A program made the translations under genes and the position numbers. Below, in pieces: positions 1-6,322 of a DNA stretch of 6,653 nucleotides (positions within the stretch are counted from its first letter, which is position 1; every line of letters begins with the position of its first letter). Below the pieces are notes generated by a model that saw only the letters and a list, made by a program, of their open reading frames with translations, ran no database searches and was not told the origin of the DNA. This stretch comes from Candidatus Poseidoniaceae archaeon (GTDB taxonomy: Archaea; Thermoplasmatota; Poseidoniia; Poseidoniales; Poseidoniaceae): positions 1 through 6,653 of the forward strand of contig DUHJ01000224.1 of the NCBI GenBank assembly GCA_013330925.1, given 5' to 3'.

Positions 1-215
1 ATGGTGCAGGCGTTCGTGTAGTTGACGTTCCGATCGATGAGGTAGGTGACCTCTGCGCCCGGGACCTGTTGCTTTCGACGGAGAAGAGCAGCGCTCATCA
101 GTGCGTGAAGCGGAGCGGTCTCGTAGAGCACGATGGCGTCATCCGAGGAAAGCCTCACGGCCGTAGGGTCGTCTGCCTTCCAGCCTGCTTGCCGCTCAAG
201 AATGGACGCCCACAC
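1..215 (-). CDS. mqnC: MqnC-like radical SAM enzyme (cyclic dehypoxanthinyl futalosine synthase), N-terminal part
   Basis: This frame is open to the left edge, so only about the first 71 residues are present. It contains the stretch TYLIDRNVNYTNAC, which matches the 'DRN(I/V)NYTN-x-C' entrance to the radical-SAM cluster of MqnC; the first cluster cysteine is encoded at 6-8 and the other two lie outside the window. The segment before it (LSSDDAIVLYETAPLHAL) fits the usual N-terminal helices of the MqnC/MqnE/CofH group. MqnC cyclises dehypoxanthine futalosine with S-adenosylmethionine in the futalosine route to menaquinone, in the cytosol. I chose GTG at 215 because GGAG at 228-225 lies 9 nt upstream, inside the end of the peptidase gene, and only 4 nt separate the peptidase stop from this start, which suggests translational coupling. 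TTG codons at 233 and 230 are alternatives. CofH (F420 synthesis) is the main rival; the Asp before Arg-Asn favours MqnC. The family is secure; the exact member is less so because the protein is cut. Confidence 0.82.
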   Translation of the reverse strand, partial: MWASILERQAGWKADDPTAVRLSSDDAIVLYETAPLHALMSAALLRRKQQVPGAEVTYLIDRNVNYTNACT

Positions 216-219
216 GACC

Positions 220-1605
220 TCACGCTCCAACAATGGTTTCGAGGTCGTCCATCTCCTTTGGACATGCGTCTGAGAGCACCACAGGACCATCGTCGGTCAC
301 CAAGACGTCGTCCTCGATGCGGATGCCAATGTCGGCGTAACGAGGCGGACACGAAACGTCAGGCCTCCATGCACCGAAGTACAATCCGGGTTCAACGGTC
401 AAGACCATTCCAGACTCCAGCACGCGAGGTTCGCCGTTCGGGCGGTACACACCGACATCGTGAACGTCAAGTCCGAGCCAATGGCCGGTGTTGTGCATGT
501 ACCAACGGCGTAGTTCACCGCTTTCTGCGTCCAAGGCCTCGTCGAGGCTTTGGGTGATCACGCCAAGATCAATGAGGCCCTCGGCCAACACGCGCCGTGC
601 TTCTTCGTGAGGCGCGTTGTATGGTGCCCCGACCTTGCAAGCCGCAATGGCCGCTTTTTGAGCGTCCAGCACGATGGTGTAAATCTCCCGTTGGGCCTCG
701 GTAAAACGTCCACCGATAGGCCACGAACGTGTGATGTCCGATGCATATCCCCGATATTCAGTGCCAGCGTCAATGAGAACAACATCGCCCTTTGCACACA
801 CGTCGTTGTTGACGGTGTAGTGGAGGATGGTCGCGTTGACACCAGCTCCCACGATCGAAGGGTAGGCCCAACCGTCGCCCCCGCCGTACACGAAACCGCC
901 CTCGATGACGGCTTGCAAATGACGTTCATTGAGGTTGGTTGACGGCAATTTCATCGCCGCCACGTGGGCACGTGCAGAGATGTCCGCCGCATGACGCATC
1001 ATGGCGACCTCTTCATCGGATTTCCTGAGGCGAAGTTCTGCGATGCGTGCGCTTGGATCTTCCAAGGCGACTGGTCCGGTGCCAAATTGTTGACGCGGCC
1101 TGGAGCGTTCGGTCATGGCCGTACGAACCAGCGCATCCAGTTCATGGTCCACGTGTTGCCTGAGCAGGACACGGCTGGCCGATTCCAAGAGGCCACGGAC
1201 CACGTCATCACGGTCATGGATGCTGTGAGCGCGGTCAACCATGCCCAATTCAAGCACGCCGTTCACGCCAAGACGGCGCCCTTCCCAGATTTCCTTGAGA
1301 GTGTCTTTCGGTTGGACGAACAAGCCCCAAACCCAAGATGTTCCGTCATGCATGGCGTAGCCCAAGGACTCAGGTTGGTCCCAATCGGTCAGGTACATCA
1401 GGTCCGAAGATGACCTGTAGCGGTAGCGCACATCGTTTGACCTCGTTGATTCAGGGGGTGCAGGAAGAAGAAGCAGGGTATCGTTCGACAGACCCGAGGT
1501 CAGACGAGCTTGACGCGTACGAACCTCAGCCACGCTGAACGGAGCAGGCGCCACGGGCAGGTCCGCGAAGGCCTCATCGAACATGGTAGGAGCAGGGGTC
1601 GACAT
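220..1605 (-). CDS. pepP: Xaa-Pro aminopeptidase (aminopeptidase P, peptidase family M24B)
   Basis: A full-length PepP-type enzyme of 461 residues from ATG 1605, close to the usual 430-470. It should remove the N-terminal residue from peptides whose second residue is proline, in the cytosol, using two metal ions (usually Mn). An AMP_N-type N-terminal domain spans about residues 20-150. The pita-bread catalytic domain follows from about 190. Visible ligands, numbered from this start: Asp279 in VLIDAGTEY, Asp290 in YASDITR, His375 in HNTGHWLGLDVHDVG, Glu405 in LTVEPGLYF and Glu431 in GIRIEDD. His262, His371 and His382 match the substrate-side histidines of PepP. No key residue is missing. ATG 1605 lies 23 nt after the stop of the PKD gene; an in-frame ATG at 1653 would add 16 basic residues and overlap that gene by 25 nt. 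I prefer 1605 because the added stretch does not look like an AMP_N start, but neither start has a clear ribosome binding site. No signal peptide is seen. Prolidase is less likely because the AMP_N domain and PepP motifs are intact. Confidence 0.96.
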   Translation of the reverse strand: MSTPAPTMFDEAFADLPVAPAPFSVAEVRTRQARLTSGLSNDTLLLLPAPPESTRSNDVRYRYRSSSDLMYLTDWDQPESLGYAMHDGTSWVWGLFVQPKDTLKEIWEGRRLGVNGVLELGMVDRAHSIHDRDDVVRGLLESASRVLLRQHVDHELDALVRTAMTERSRPRQQFGTGPVALEDPSARIAELRLRKSDEEVAMMRHAADISARAHVAAMKLPSTNLNERHLQAVIEGGFVYGGGDGWAYPSIVGAGVNATILHYTVNNDVCAKGDVVLIDAGTEYRGYASDITRSWPIGGRFTEAQREIYTIVLDAQKAAIAACKVGAPYNAPHEEARRVLAEGLIDLGVITQSLDEALDAESGELRRWYMHNTGHWLGLDVHDVGVYRPNGEPRVLESGMVLTVEPGLYFGAWRPDVSCPPRYADIGIRIEDDVLVTDDGPVVLSDACPKEMDDLETIVGA

Positions 1606-1628
1606 GCTATCAAGCGTTGCACGGGTTC

Positions 1629-3107
1629 TCACGAATTTGGCTCGCCGGGCCATGTGGGGATGGATGGACCCTGGCTTCGATTCCGAAGGAAGAAGAGCAA
1701 CGTCAAACCGGCGCCAATGAGGAGCAAAATCAACGGACCAACCAAGGCCGATTCAACGAGTGACTCGGTGTCCTCGATCACCTCAAGCGTAAAGGCCATC
1801 TCAGCCGAAGCACCGTCGTCATCGACCACTTCGATTCGGATGTCGTACGAACCCGGGTCCACGAACCTGCCTTCTGTCAACTCAGGCATACCAGACAAGC
1901 GACCGTCTGCACCAAACCACCAAACGTGATTCAATCCGATGAAGTCATTCCCTGTGTCCGAAGAGGCCGAGGCGTCAAGGATGAACGCGTCCCCAGAGCG
2001 AACCTGTAGGGTGTCACCTGATTCAACGACGGCACCGTTGAATCGAAGGTTGACGGTTGGTACCACGTTCTGAACAACGAGGTCATGCGAGACCACACGA
2101 ACGAGCCCGGCCCCGTCCTGGACGGTGGCTTGTACCGTCCATTGCCCAGCAAGGTCGGGGAGAAGGACCGCCTCGGAGGGAGTCGCCAATTGATCGAGGA
2201 CACGCACCTCGCCGTTTGGGTCGGTCACACGGAGGTCGATCAACGTCACCTGTTCGCTGCCAAGGTCGGTGGCGTTGACCACCAAACGCACACGTTCCGA
2301 TTCGTTCGCGGATGCAACCGCCTCAATGGCAGCAACCGGAGGCGTCACATCATGGAGAAGATGCCACGTGGAGGCCGTCGAACGCGACAGCACACCGTCC
2401 ACCGCCACCATCGACGTGATGGACCAATGCCCTTCAGGCGACCACTCTGCAGGATGGAACACAACGGAAAACGACGAACCGTCGTACACAATAGGCAACG
2501 AAATTGTCGTTTTGGGTGATTTGCACACCCCACTTGGACTGGATTGGCAGCGTTGAACTTCAAGATACGATTCGTTCCATCGGTTCGGAGGGAACGTCAA
2601 TGGGAGCGTCGTGCTCACGTTTCCTGCATCGGTCAGCAGGACAGAGCTCTGCTTTTTGTCCTCATCCATCTGTTCAGGAAGAGGTCCCGTTGCAACAGCC
2701 GACGTGGCATCAAGCCAGACCGGTGCCCATGATTCTGGCGAGCCGAGGTAAAGGACGATTTCAGCAGCATACGTTCCCTGTTCCACCACAAATCGGCACG
2801 AGCAACCTGATGTGGGCACGCTGATGTTGTGGGTCCACGTCCAGGCCCCCTCTTGTTCAGGCGTCACGGTGTCAAGGAAATCACCGCTTGCGATCACGTC
2901 GGCCGTTGTAACATCGAACACGGTCCACGTGATTTCATTGAGAGGGACGTTGGCTTGGCCGCTCAGCGTTACCTGCCCGGAGGATTGGACCAAGCCGTCG
3001 TCCTGATCAAAATGGATCTCAGGACCGTGAACGTCCGCGGTCGTGGACGGCACACAGGTCAACAGCAGGAGTGCTCCGAGGACAATGGACCGAGATCGGA
3101 CCATCAT
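1629..3107 (-). CDS. Secreted, membrane-anchored beta-sandwich protein with PKD domain
   Basis: A 492-residue extracytoplasmic protein. It opens with a typical signal peptide: a short basic end (MMVRSRS), a hydrophobic core (IVLGALLLLTCV) and a probable signal peptidase I site after STTA near residue 24. Two beta-rich regions of unknown family follow (about 28-135 and 155-250), then an Ig-like segment beginning at TPPVAAIEA (about 255-346). A PKD-type domain spans about 348-445, recognised by DASASSD, the Trp-Phe-Gly-Ala-Asp-Gly strand and DPGSYDIRIEVVDDDGA. A single TM helix (about 455-475, LVGPLILLLIGAGLTLLFFL) is followed by RNR and a short tail, so most of the protein faces outside. Four cysteines remain in the mature part as two close pairs (102/104, 187/195). 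GTG at 3110 and ATGs at 3107 and 3104 are all possible starts; I took the first ATG. It begins 12 nt after the stop of the TSP3 gene, which implies co-transcription. No catalytic motif is visible. It is probably a binding or scaffold protein; its ligand cannot be read from the sequence. Confidence 0.93.
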   Translation of the reverse strand: MMVRSRSIVLGALLLLTCVPSTTADVHGPEIHFDQDDGLVQSSGQVTLSGQANVPLNEITWTVFDVTTADVIASGDFLDTVTPEQEGAWTWTHNISVPTSGCSCRFVVEQGTYAAEIVLYLGSPESWAPVWLDATSAVATGPLPEQMDEDKKQSSVLLTDAGNVSTTLPLTFPPNRWNESYLEVQRCQSSPSGVCKSPKTTISLPIVYDGSSFSVVFHPAEWSPEGHWSITSMVAVDGVLSRSTASTWHLLHDVTPPVAAIEAVASANESERVRLVVNATDLGSEQVTLIDLRVTDPNGEVRVLDQLATPSEAVLLPDLAGQWTVQATVQDGAGLVRVVSHDLVVQNVVPTVNLRFNGAVVESGDTLQVRSGDAFILDASASSDTGNDFIGLNHVWWFGADGRLSGMPELTEGRFVDPGSYDIRIEVVDDDGASAEMAFTLEVIEDTESLVESALVGPLILLLIGAGLTLLFFLRNRSQGPSIPTWPGEPNS

Positions 3108-3119
3108 CACGCCGCCTGC

Positions 3120-6100
3120 TCACTCAGCGAATGGATCGCACAGTTGACCCTGACCGGGGAACGACAAGGGGTTCCTTGGATTGGTGTCCCACTTGTATTC
3201 ACAGTAGTTGACGTGTCCGTCACCGTCGGTGTCGACCATGCGGTCGGCAGAATCGTACGGATCAAACTCGAAGTGGTATTCCCATCCGGTGGCCATACCG
3301 TCTTGGTCGTGGTCTTGGTAGTAGACCTCAGGTCCGTCGTTCCATTCGTCGCCGTCGGTGTCGTTGGTCACGGGGTCGGTTCCGTTCTGGAATTCTTCGA
3401 AGTTGGTGTAGTTCTCGAGGTTGTCATAGAACCGGACACCGTCGGGGGTGTCGGGGTTGATGTGGCACTGGCTGTTGGTCGGATCGTCGTATCCCGGACA
3501 GTATTTCTTCACCAATCCGCTGCGGTTCAGACCGTCGCGGTCAGGGTCTTCTTGCCCGTCGGTGATGCCGTCCAAATCGCTGTCCTGCATGGAGGGGTCC
3601 ATGACACCACGGGCACCGGATGAGGCGATGGAGAGGTTGTCCACCAAACCACGTTCAAGGGCGAGTTGGCTGTACCGCACTTCCCAGCCGTCCGGCAACT
3701 CGTCTTCATCGGTGTCGTCGTCAACAGGGTTGGTGTTCCATCGATCGGGAGCCTCGGCCGAATTCATCAGCGAGTCGTTGTCCACGTCGTAGTTGGCATC
3801 GGCCAAGGAATCGAGGGATGGATCGAGGGCCCATCGTCCAGAACAGCCGTCACAAAGCGCATTGGCGGGGATGGAGAAACCGCTCAGGTTCATCTCCCAA
3901 ATCTCGTACTTCGCTTCCAAGACGAAACCGCCAAGGTAGTTCTGCCACACATAGCCACCGGGCTCCATCAAGCAGTTGTTGGTTTGCGTGGCTTCGCAAC
4001 CGGGTCGGGACCAGGAACTTGCAGCGACCCAAAGGCTGTGGGAGTTGGTGTTGTCTTCAGCTGACTTCACTTGCATTTCCCAACCGTCGAGCATCCCGTC
4101 AGCGTCGGTGTCGTTGATGAGTGGATTCGTCGGCTTTTGGAATGGCCTTGGTACGAACAAGACTTCGTTCCCGTCCTTGAGACCGTCGTCGTCCGTGTCG
4201 GAGTTGTTGGCGTGGGTCAGGAAGTTGTCTTGGCCTGCGATGACCTCCTCGCCGTCTTCCAAACCGTCGTTGTCGGTGTCGAACATGCAAGCGTCGGTGA
4301 AGTAGGATTCACCTTCCCAAGTAAACCCAGACAAAGCCTCGGCTTGGTCACCAAGTCCGTCACCGTCGGTGTCTGGGTTGGACGCATTGGATCCTGTGTC
4401 GCAGAGTTCGCTGAACTCAACGAAGTCAGAGAGACCGTCGGCGTCGGTGTCGTAGAGGCCGGGGTCGCTGGTCACGATAATGCGTTGAACACCGACGTTG
4501 ACGACGAGGATCTCCCAACCCATGACCTCGATGCCGTCCCGTAGGCCGTCGCCGTCGGTGTCGGCCACGAGTGGATCGGTGGAGCGACCGTCGGTGATGC
4601 CGTCACCGTCACGGTCCCTTGCGTTGTATTCCATCAGGTTGGTGAACTGCTCTTCGGGTTCCACGATGTCCATCCAGACGTCGAGACGGGATTCGATGAC
4701 GTCCCCGATCTCCACGTGGATGTCGTAGACGTAACCGTCCACGGGTGAACCGAGTGCAACGGTTTGCTTGTTGCCACCTGCGAGCGTGATTTGGCCGCGT
4801 GCGACCGTTTGATTCTCGAGCACCCAGTCGTCCAATTCCACGTCTACGCCAATCACGGTCACGCTGTTGACCAAGGATGCGTACACCACGGCTCCGTCGC
4901 CGTCGGCGTCCCAACCGTCACGGTCAGGATCCTCGTCACCGTTGGTACCGTCACGGGGGTGGAGGCCGTTGCTGGATTCCCAGCCGTCTGGCATCTGATC
5001 GAGATCGGTGTCCACACGCCATGGGGACGTGAAGTTGGTCGGACCAAAGGTCTCGGCCACAAGGTACTCTTCCAGGTTGTTGAGGCCGTCTTCGTCCCAG
5101 TCGCCATAGGCGTCAGAAGCGTTGGCCGGATTGAGGAGCATCGTGTTGTCCAGGCCTTGGTTTTGGCTCAGTTCTTGGGTCAAATCGGTCAGGTGGGAAT
5201 AGCAGTACTCGAAGCCGTCGGGCATGCCGTCACCGTCCGTGTCCCAATCCGACGGACCGTTCAAGAGCCCGTCACCGTCCATGTCACCAAGGAACCATGC
5301 GTCGTCCATGGTCTGGAAAGGAGCGACTCGATCGATGGACTGGACGAGTGCAACGTTGCACTCTTCACCGGTTCCGACGAAGATGTTGACCAATTGCGTC
5401 GAGACTTCAACGATGTCATCGATCAGGTCCATGTCGGAATCCCGGGAGGTGGGGTCGGTTCCGAAGTTTTCTTCCAGCCAGTTTGGCAGGCCGTCGTCAT
5501 CGGTGTCGAGGACGGAGTCGCAGGAGTGCTTGCCTTCCGAGTTCCCCAGGTCGTCCCAGCTGGGAGTGGTTTCGTCGTCATCGTAGTAATCGGCAAGGGC
5601 CTGTTCGGTGCCTGCATCGAGCAGAAGGCAGTCCCAGTTCCCGCTCAACGGGTCGAAAAGGGTGACCACGCCTCCGACGGTGGTCACTTCGGTCGAGTAG
5701 AGCGACTCCCAACGGTCGTTGAGGCCGTCGTTGTCGGTGTCTGCGCGCTGGGGGTCGGTTCCCAAGTCTTGCTCAACGGTGTTGGTCAGGCCGTCTCGAT
5801 CAGGGTCACCGTTTGGTCCTTGATTGGGGTCAGGCCAAGCGTCCGTTTCGTTCTTCTTGATCGCGTCTTCCGTGTCGGCTTCGCTGGGATCCAACGTGAT
5901 GTCATCGGATTCACCGTTGTCGAGGGGGTTGAGGCCATGTGCGACTTCCCAACCGTCCGACATCCCGTCACCGTCGGTGTCCGGATTGTCGATGAGGGTC
6001 CCGTACTGGGTTTGTTCCAAGGTGTCGGGCAAGCCGTCACCGTCCGAGTCCAGGGTTTCCACAGACTCGGTCCCTTCGCCGAAAATGTCCTCTTCGGCTG

Positions 6101-6224
6101 CACTCTCGTAATCACCGATGTTTTCGTTGGTTTGCCAGAAACCGCTGATTCCAACGAACAACGAGCCGAAAATGAGTGTCGTAATGATGGCGACGTATGC
6201 CATCTGGTTGTGATTCATGGCCAT
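3120..6224 (-). CDS. Giant acidic surface protein with thrombospondin type-3 calcium-binding repeats
   Basis: A 1034-residue protein, numbered here from ATG 6224. Residues 9-29 form one hydrophobic segment (AYVAIITTLIFGSLFVGISG), either an uncleaved N-terminal anchor or a signal sequence. From about 59 to 1003 it is filled with TSP3-type loops of the form D-x-D-x-D-G-(L/M)-x-D: I count about 21 exact D-x-D-x-D-G matches and five degenerate ones. Many are followed by DGWE and by linkers such as GTDP or NP. Such loops bind calcium and build stiff rods in known TSP3 proteins. Two longer non-repeat segments interrupt them (about 446-520 and 720-811). There are 14 cysteines in seven neighbouring pairs and about a dozen N-x-S/T sequons, as expected outside the cell. 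No C-terminal anchor is seen; the protein ends in a Cys-containing tail (NPLSFPGQGQLCDPFAE). GTG 6257 would add MRRTQKTGVLA, giving a basic n-region, but it lies only about 4 nt from the TATA-like box. ATG 6218 is also possible. The likely role is adhesion, surface layer or substrate capture; no enzyme motif is visible. Confidence 0.93.
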   Translation of the reverse strand: MAMNHNQMAYVAIITTLIFGSLFVGISGFWQTNENIGDYESAAEEDIFGEGTESVETLDSDGDGLPDTLEQTQYGTLIDNPDTDGDGMSDGWEVAHGLNPLDNGESDDITLDPSEADTEDAIKKNETDAWPDPNQGPNGDPDRDGLTNTVEQDLGTDPQRADTDNDGLNDRWESLYSTEVTTVGGVVTLFDPLSGNWDCLLLDAGTEQALADYYDDDETTPSWDDLGNSEGKHSCDSVLDTDDDGLPNWLEENFGTDPTSRDSDMDLIDDIVEVSTQLVNIFVGTGEECNVALVQSIDRVAPFQTMDDAWFLGDMDGDGLLNGPSDWDTDGDGMPDGFEYCYSHLTDLTQELSQNQGLDNTMLLNPANASDAYGDWDEDGLNNLEEYLVAETFGPTNFTSPWRVDTDLDQMPDGWESSNGLHPRDGTNGDEDPDRDGWDADGDGAVVYASLVNSVTVIGVDVELDDWVLENQTVARGQITLAGGNKQTVALGSPVDGYVYDIHVEIGDVIESRLDVWMDIVEPEEQFTNLMEYNARDRDGDGITDGRSTDPLVADTDGDGLRDGIEVMGWEILVVNVGVQRIIVTSDPGLYDTDADGLSDFVEFSELCDTGSNASNPDTDGDGLGDQAEALSGFTWEGESYFTDACMFDTDNDGLEDGEEVIAGQDNFLTHANNSDTDDDGLKDGNEVLFVPRPFQKPTNPLINDTDADGMLDGWEMQVKSAEDNTNSHSLWVAASSWSRPGCEATQTNNCLMEPGGYVWQNYLGGFVLEAKYEIWEMNLSGFSIPANALCDGCSGRWALDPSLDSLADANYDVDNDSLMNSAEAPDRWNTNPVDDDTDEDELPDGWEVRYSQLALERGLVDNLSIASSGARGVMDPSMQDSDLDGITDGQEDPDRDGLNRSGLVKKYCPGYDDPTNSQCHINPDTPDGVRFYDNLENYTNFEEFQNGTDPVTNDTDGDEWNDGPEVYYQDHDQDGMATGWEYHFEFDPYDSADRMVDTDGDGHVNYCEYKWDTNPRNPLSFPGQGQLCDPFAE
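3180..6050 (-). repeat. Imperfect coding repeats encoding TSP3 calcium loops
   Basis: The acidic loops leave a clear DNA pattern. On the plus strand, CCGTCACCGTCGGTGTC (the complement of the codons for D-T-D-G-D-G) occurs exactly at 3217-3233, 4357-4373 and 5965-5981, and there are many near copies such as that ending near 4562. Spacing is irregular, roughly 60 to 250 nt, so this is a divergent array of protein modules and not a young tandem duplication. The conserved core is only 15-20 nt long, which makes slippage or recombination between units possible and may complicate assembly. Confidence 0.9.
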
Positions 6225-6249
6225 GGCTAAGACCCCGGTTTTTTGCGTG

Positions 6250-6289
6250 CGTCGCACCGGTTATAGAACTTCACGTGTGCTGTGCGACG
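6250..6289. repeat. Exact 8-bp inverted repeat flanking the TATA-like box
   Basis: On the plus strand CGTCGCAC (6250-6257) and GTGCGACG (6282-6289) are perfect reverse complements separated by 24 nt, and the TATA-like box lies inside the spacer. The left arm is also part of an 11-nt palindrome, GTGCGTCGCAC (6247-6257). The right arm overlaps a short possible hairpin, GTGCG (6282-6286) with CGCAC (6295-6299). The arrangement could be an operator for a dimeric regulator that blocks TBP binding, or could be chance in a G+C-rich spacer. Confidence 0.45.
6261..6266 (-). promoter_or_regulatory. Probable archaeal TATA box of the TSP3 gene
   Basis: On the minus strand CTATAA sits in an otherwise G+C-rich spacer and is preceded by the purine-containing GTGAAG, which could act as a BRE. 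Transcription starting about 25-27 nt downstream would begin near 6236-6238, leaving a leader of about 12-14 nt before ATG 6224 that includes GGGG at 6236-6233. This makes ATG 6224 more likely than GTG 6257 as the start. The box is less A+T-rich than a strong archaeal TATA box, so the call is moderate. Confidence 0.5.
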
Positions 6290-6294
6290 AAAAA
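6290..6294 (-). terminator. Possible oligo-T termination signal of the upstream gene
   Basis: The minus strand reads TTTTT here, about 29 nt after the stop of the right-hand gene and before the TATA-like box of the TSP3 gene. Archaeal RNA polymerase can terminate at T-rich runs without a strong hairpin, but five T residues is a weak signal. It would separate the right-hand gene from the TSP3 transcription unit. Confidence 0.25.
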
Positions 6295-6322
6295 CGCACG
6301 ACAGCGGCACGTTCAGGCGGCA

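Noticed and set aside
155..352. Minus-strand 65-codon frame crossing the peptidase/MqnC junction
   Set aside because: It overlaps both genes in another frame and has no motif; the MqnC-like frame explains the region after 215.
69..557. Plus-strand open frame of 162 codons
   Set aside because: It lies opposite the MqnC-like and aminopeptidase genes, and its Arg-rich product has no family resemblance.
1606..1653. Upstream ATG 1653 as the aminopeptidase start
   Set aside because: It overlaps the PKD gene by 25 nt and adds 16 basic residues that do not belong to the AMP_N domain; not fully excluded, since no ribosome binding site decides the matter.
3045..3062. Lipoprotein lipobox (LLTC) in the PKD protein signal peptide
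   Set aside because: The residue before Cys is Thr, not Gly, Ala or Ser, a good signal peptidase I site follows at STTA, and the protein already has a C-terminal TM anchor.
2829..3623. Plus-strand open frame of 264 codons
   Set aside because: It spans the junction of two well-supported minus-strand genes and again gives a Val-rich repeat shadow with no recognisable domain.
3180..6050. CRISPR-like or non-coding tandem repeat array
   Set aside because: Repeat cores are short, imperfect and irregularly spaced, and all are in one open reading frame encoding calcium loops.
4764..6230. Long plus-strand open frame of 488 codons
   Set aside because: It is the antisense shadow of the TSP3 repeats; the Val/Gly-rich product comes from reading the complement of Asp and Gly codons, and the minus-strand frame has clear domain motifs.
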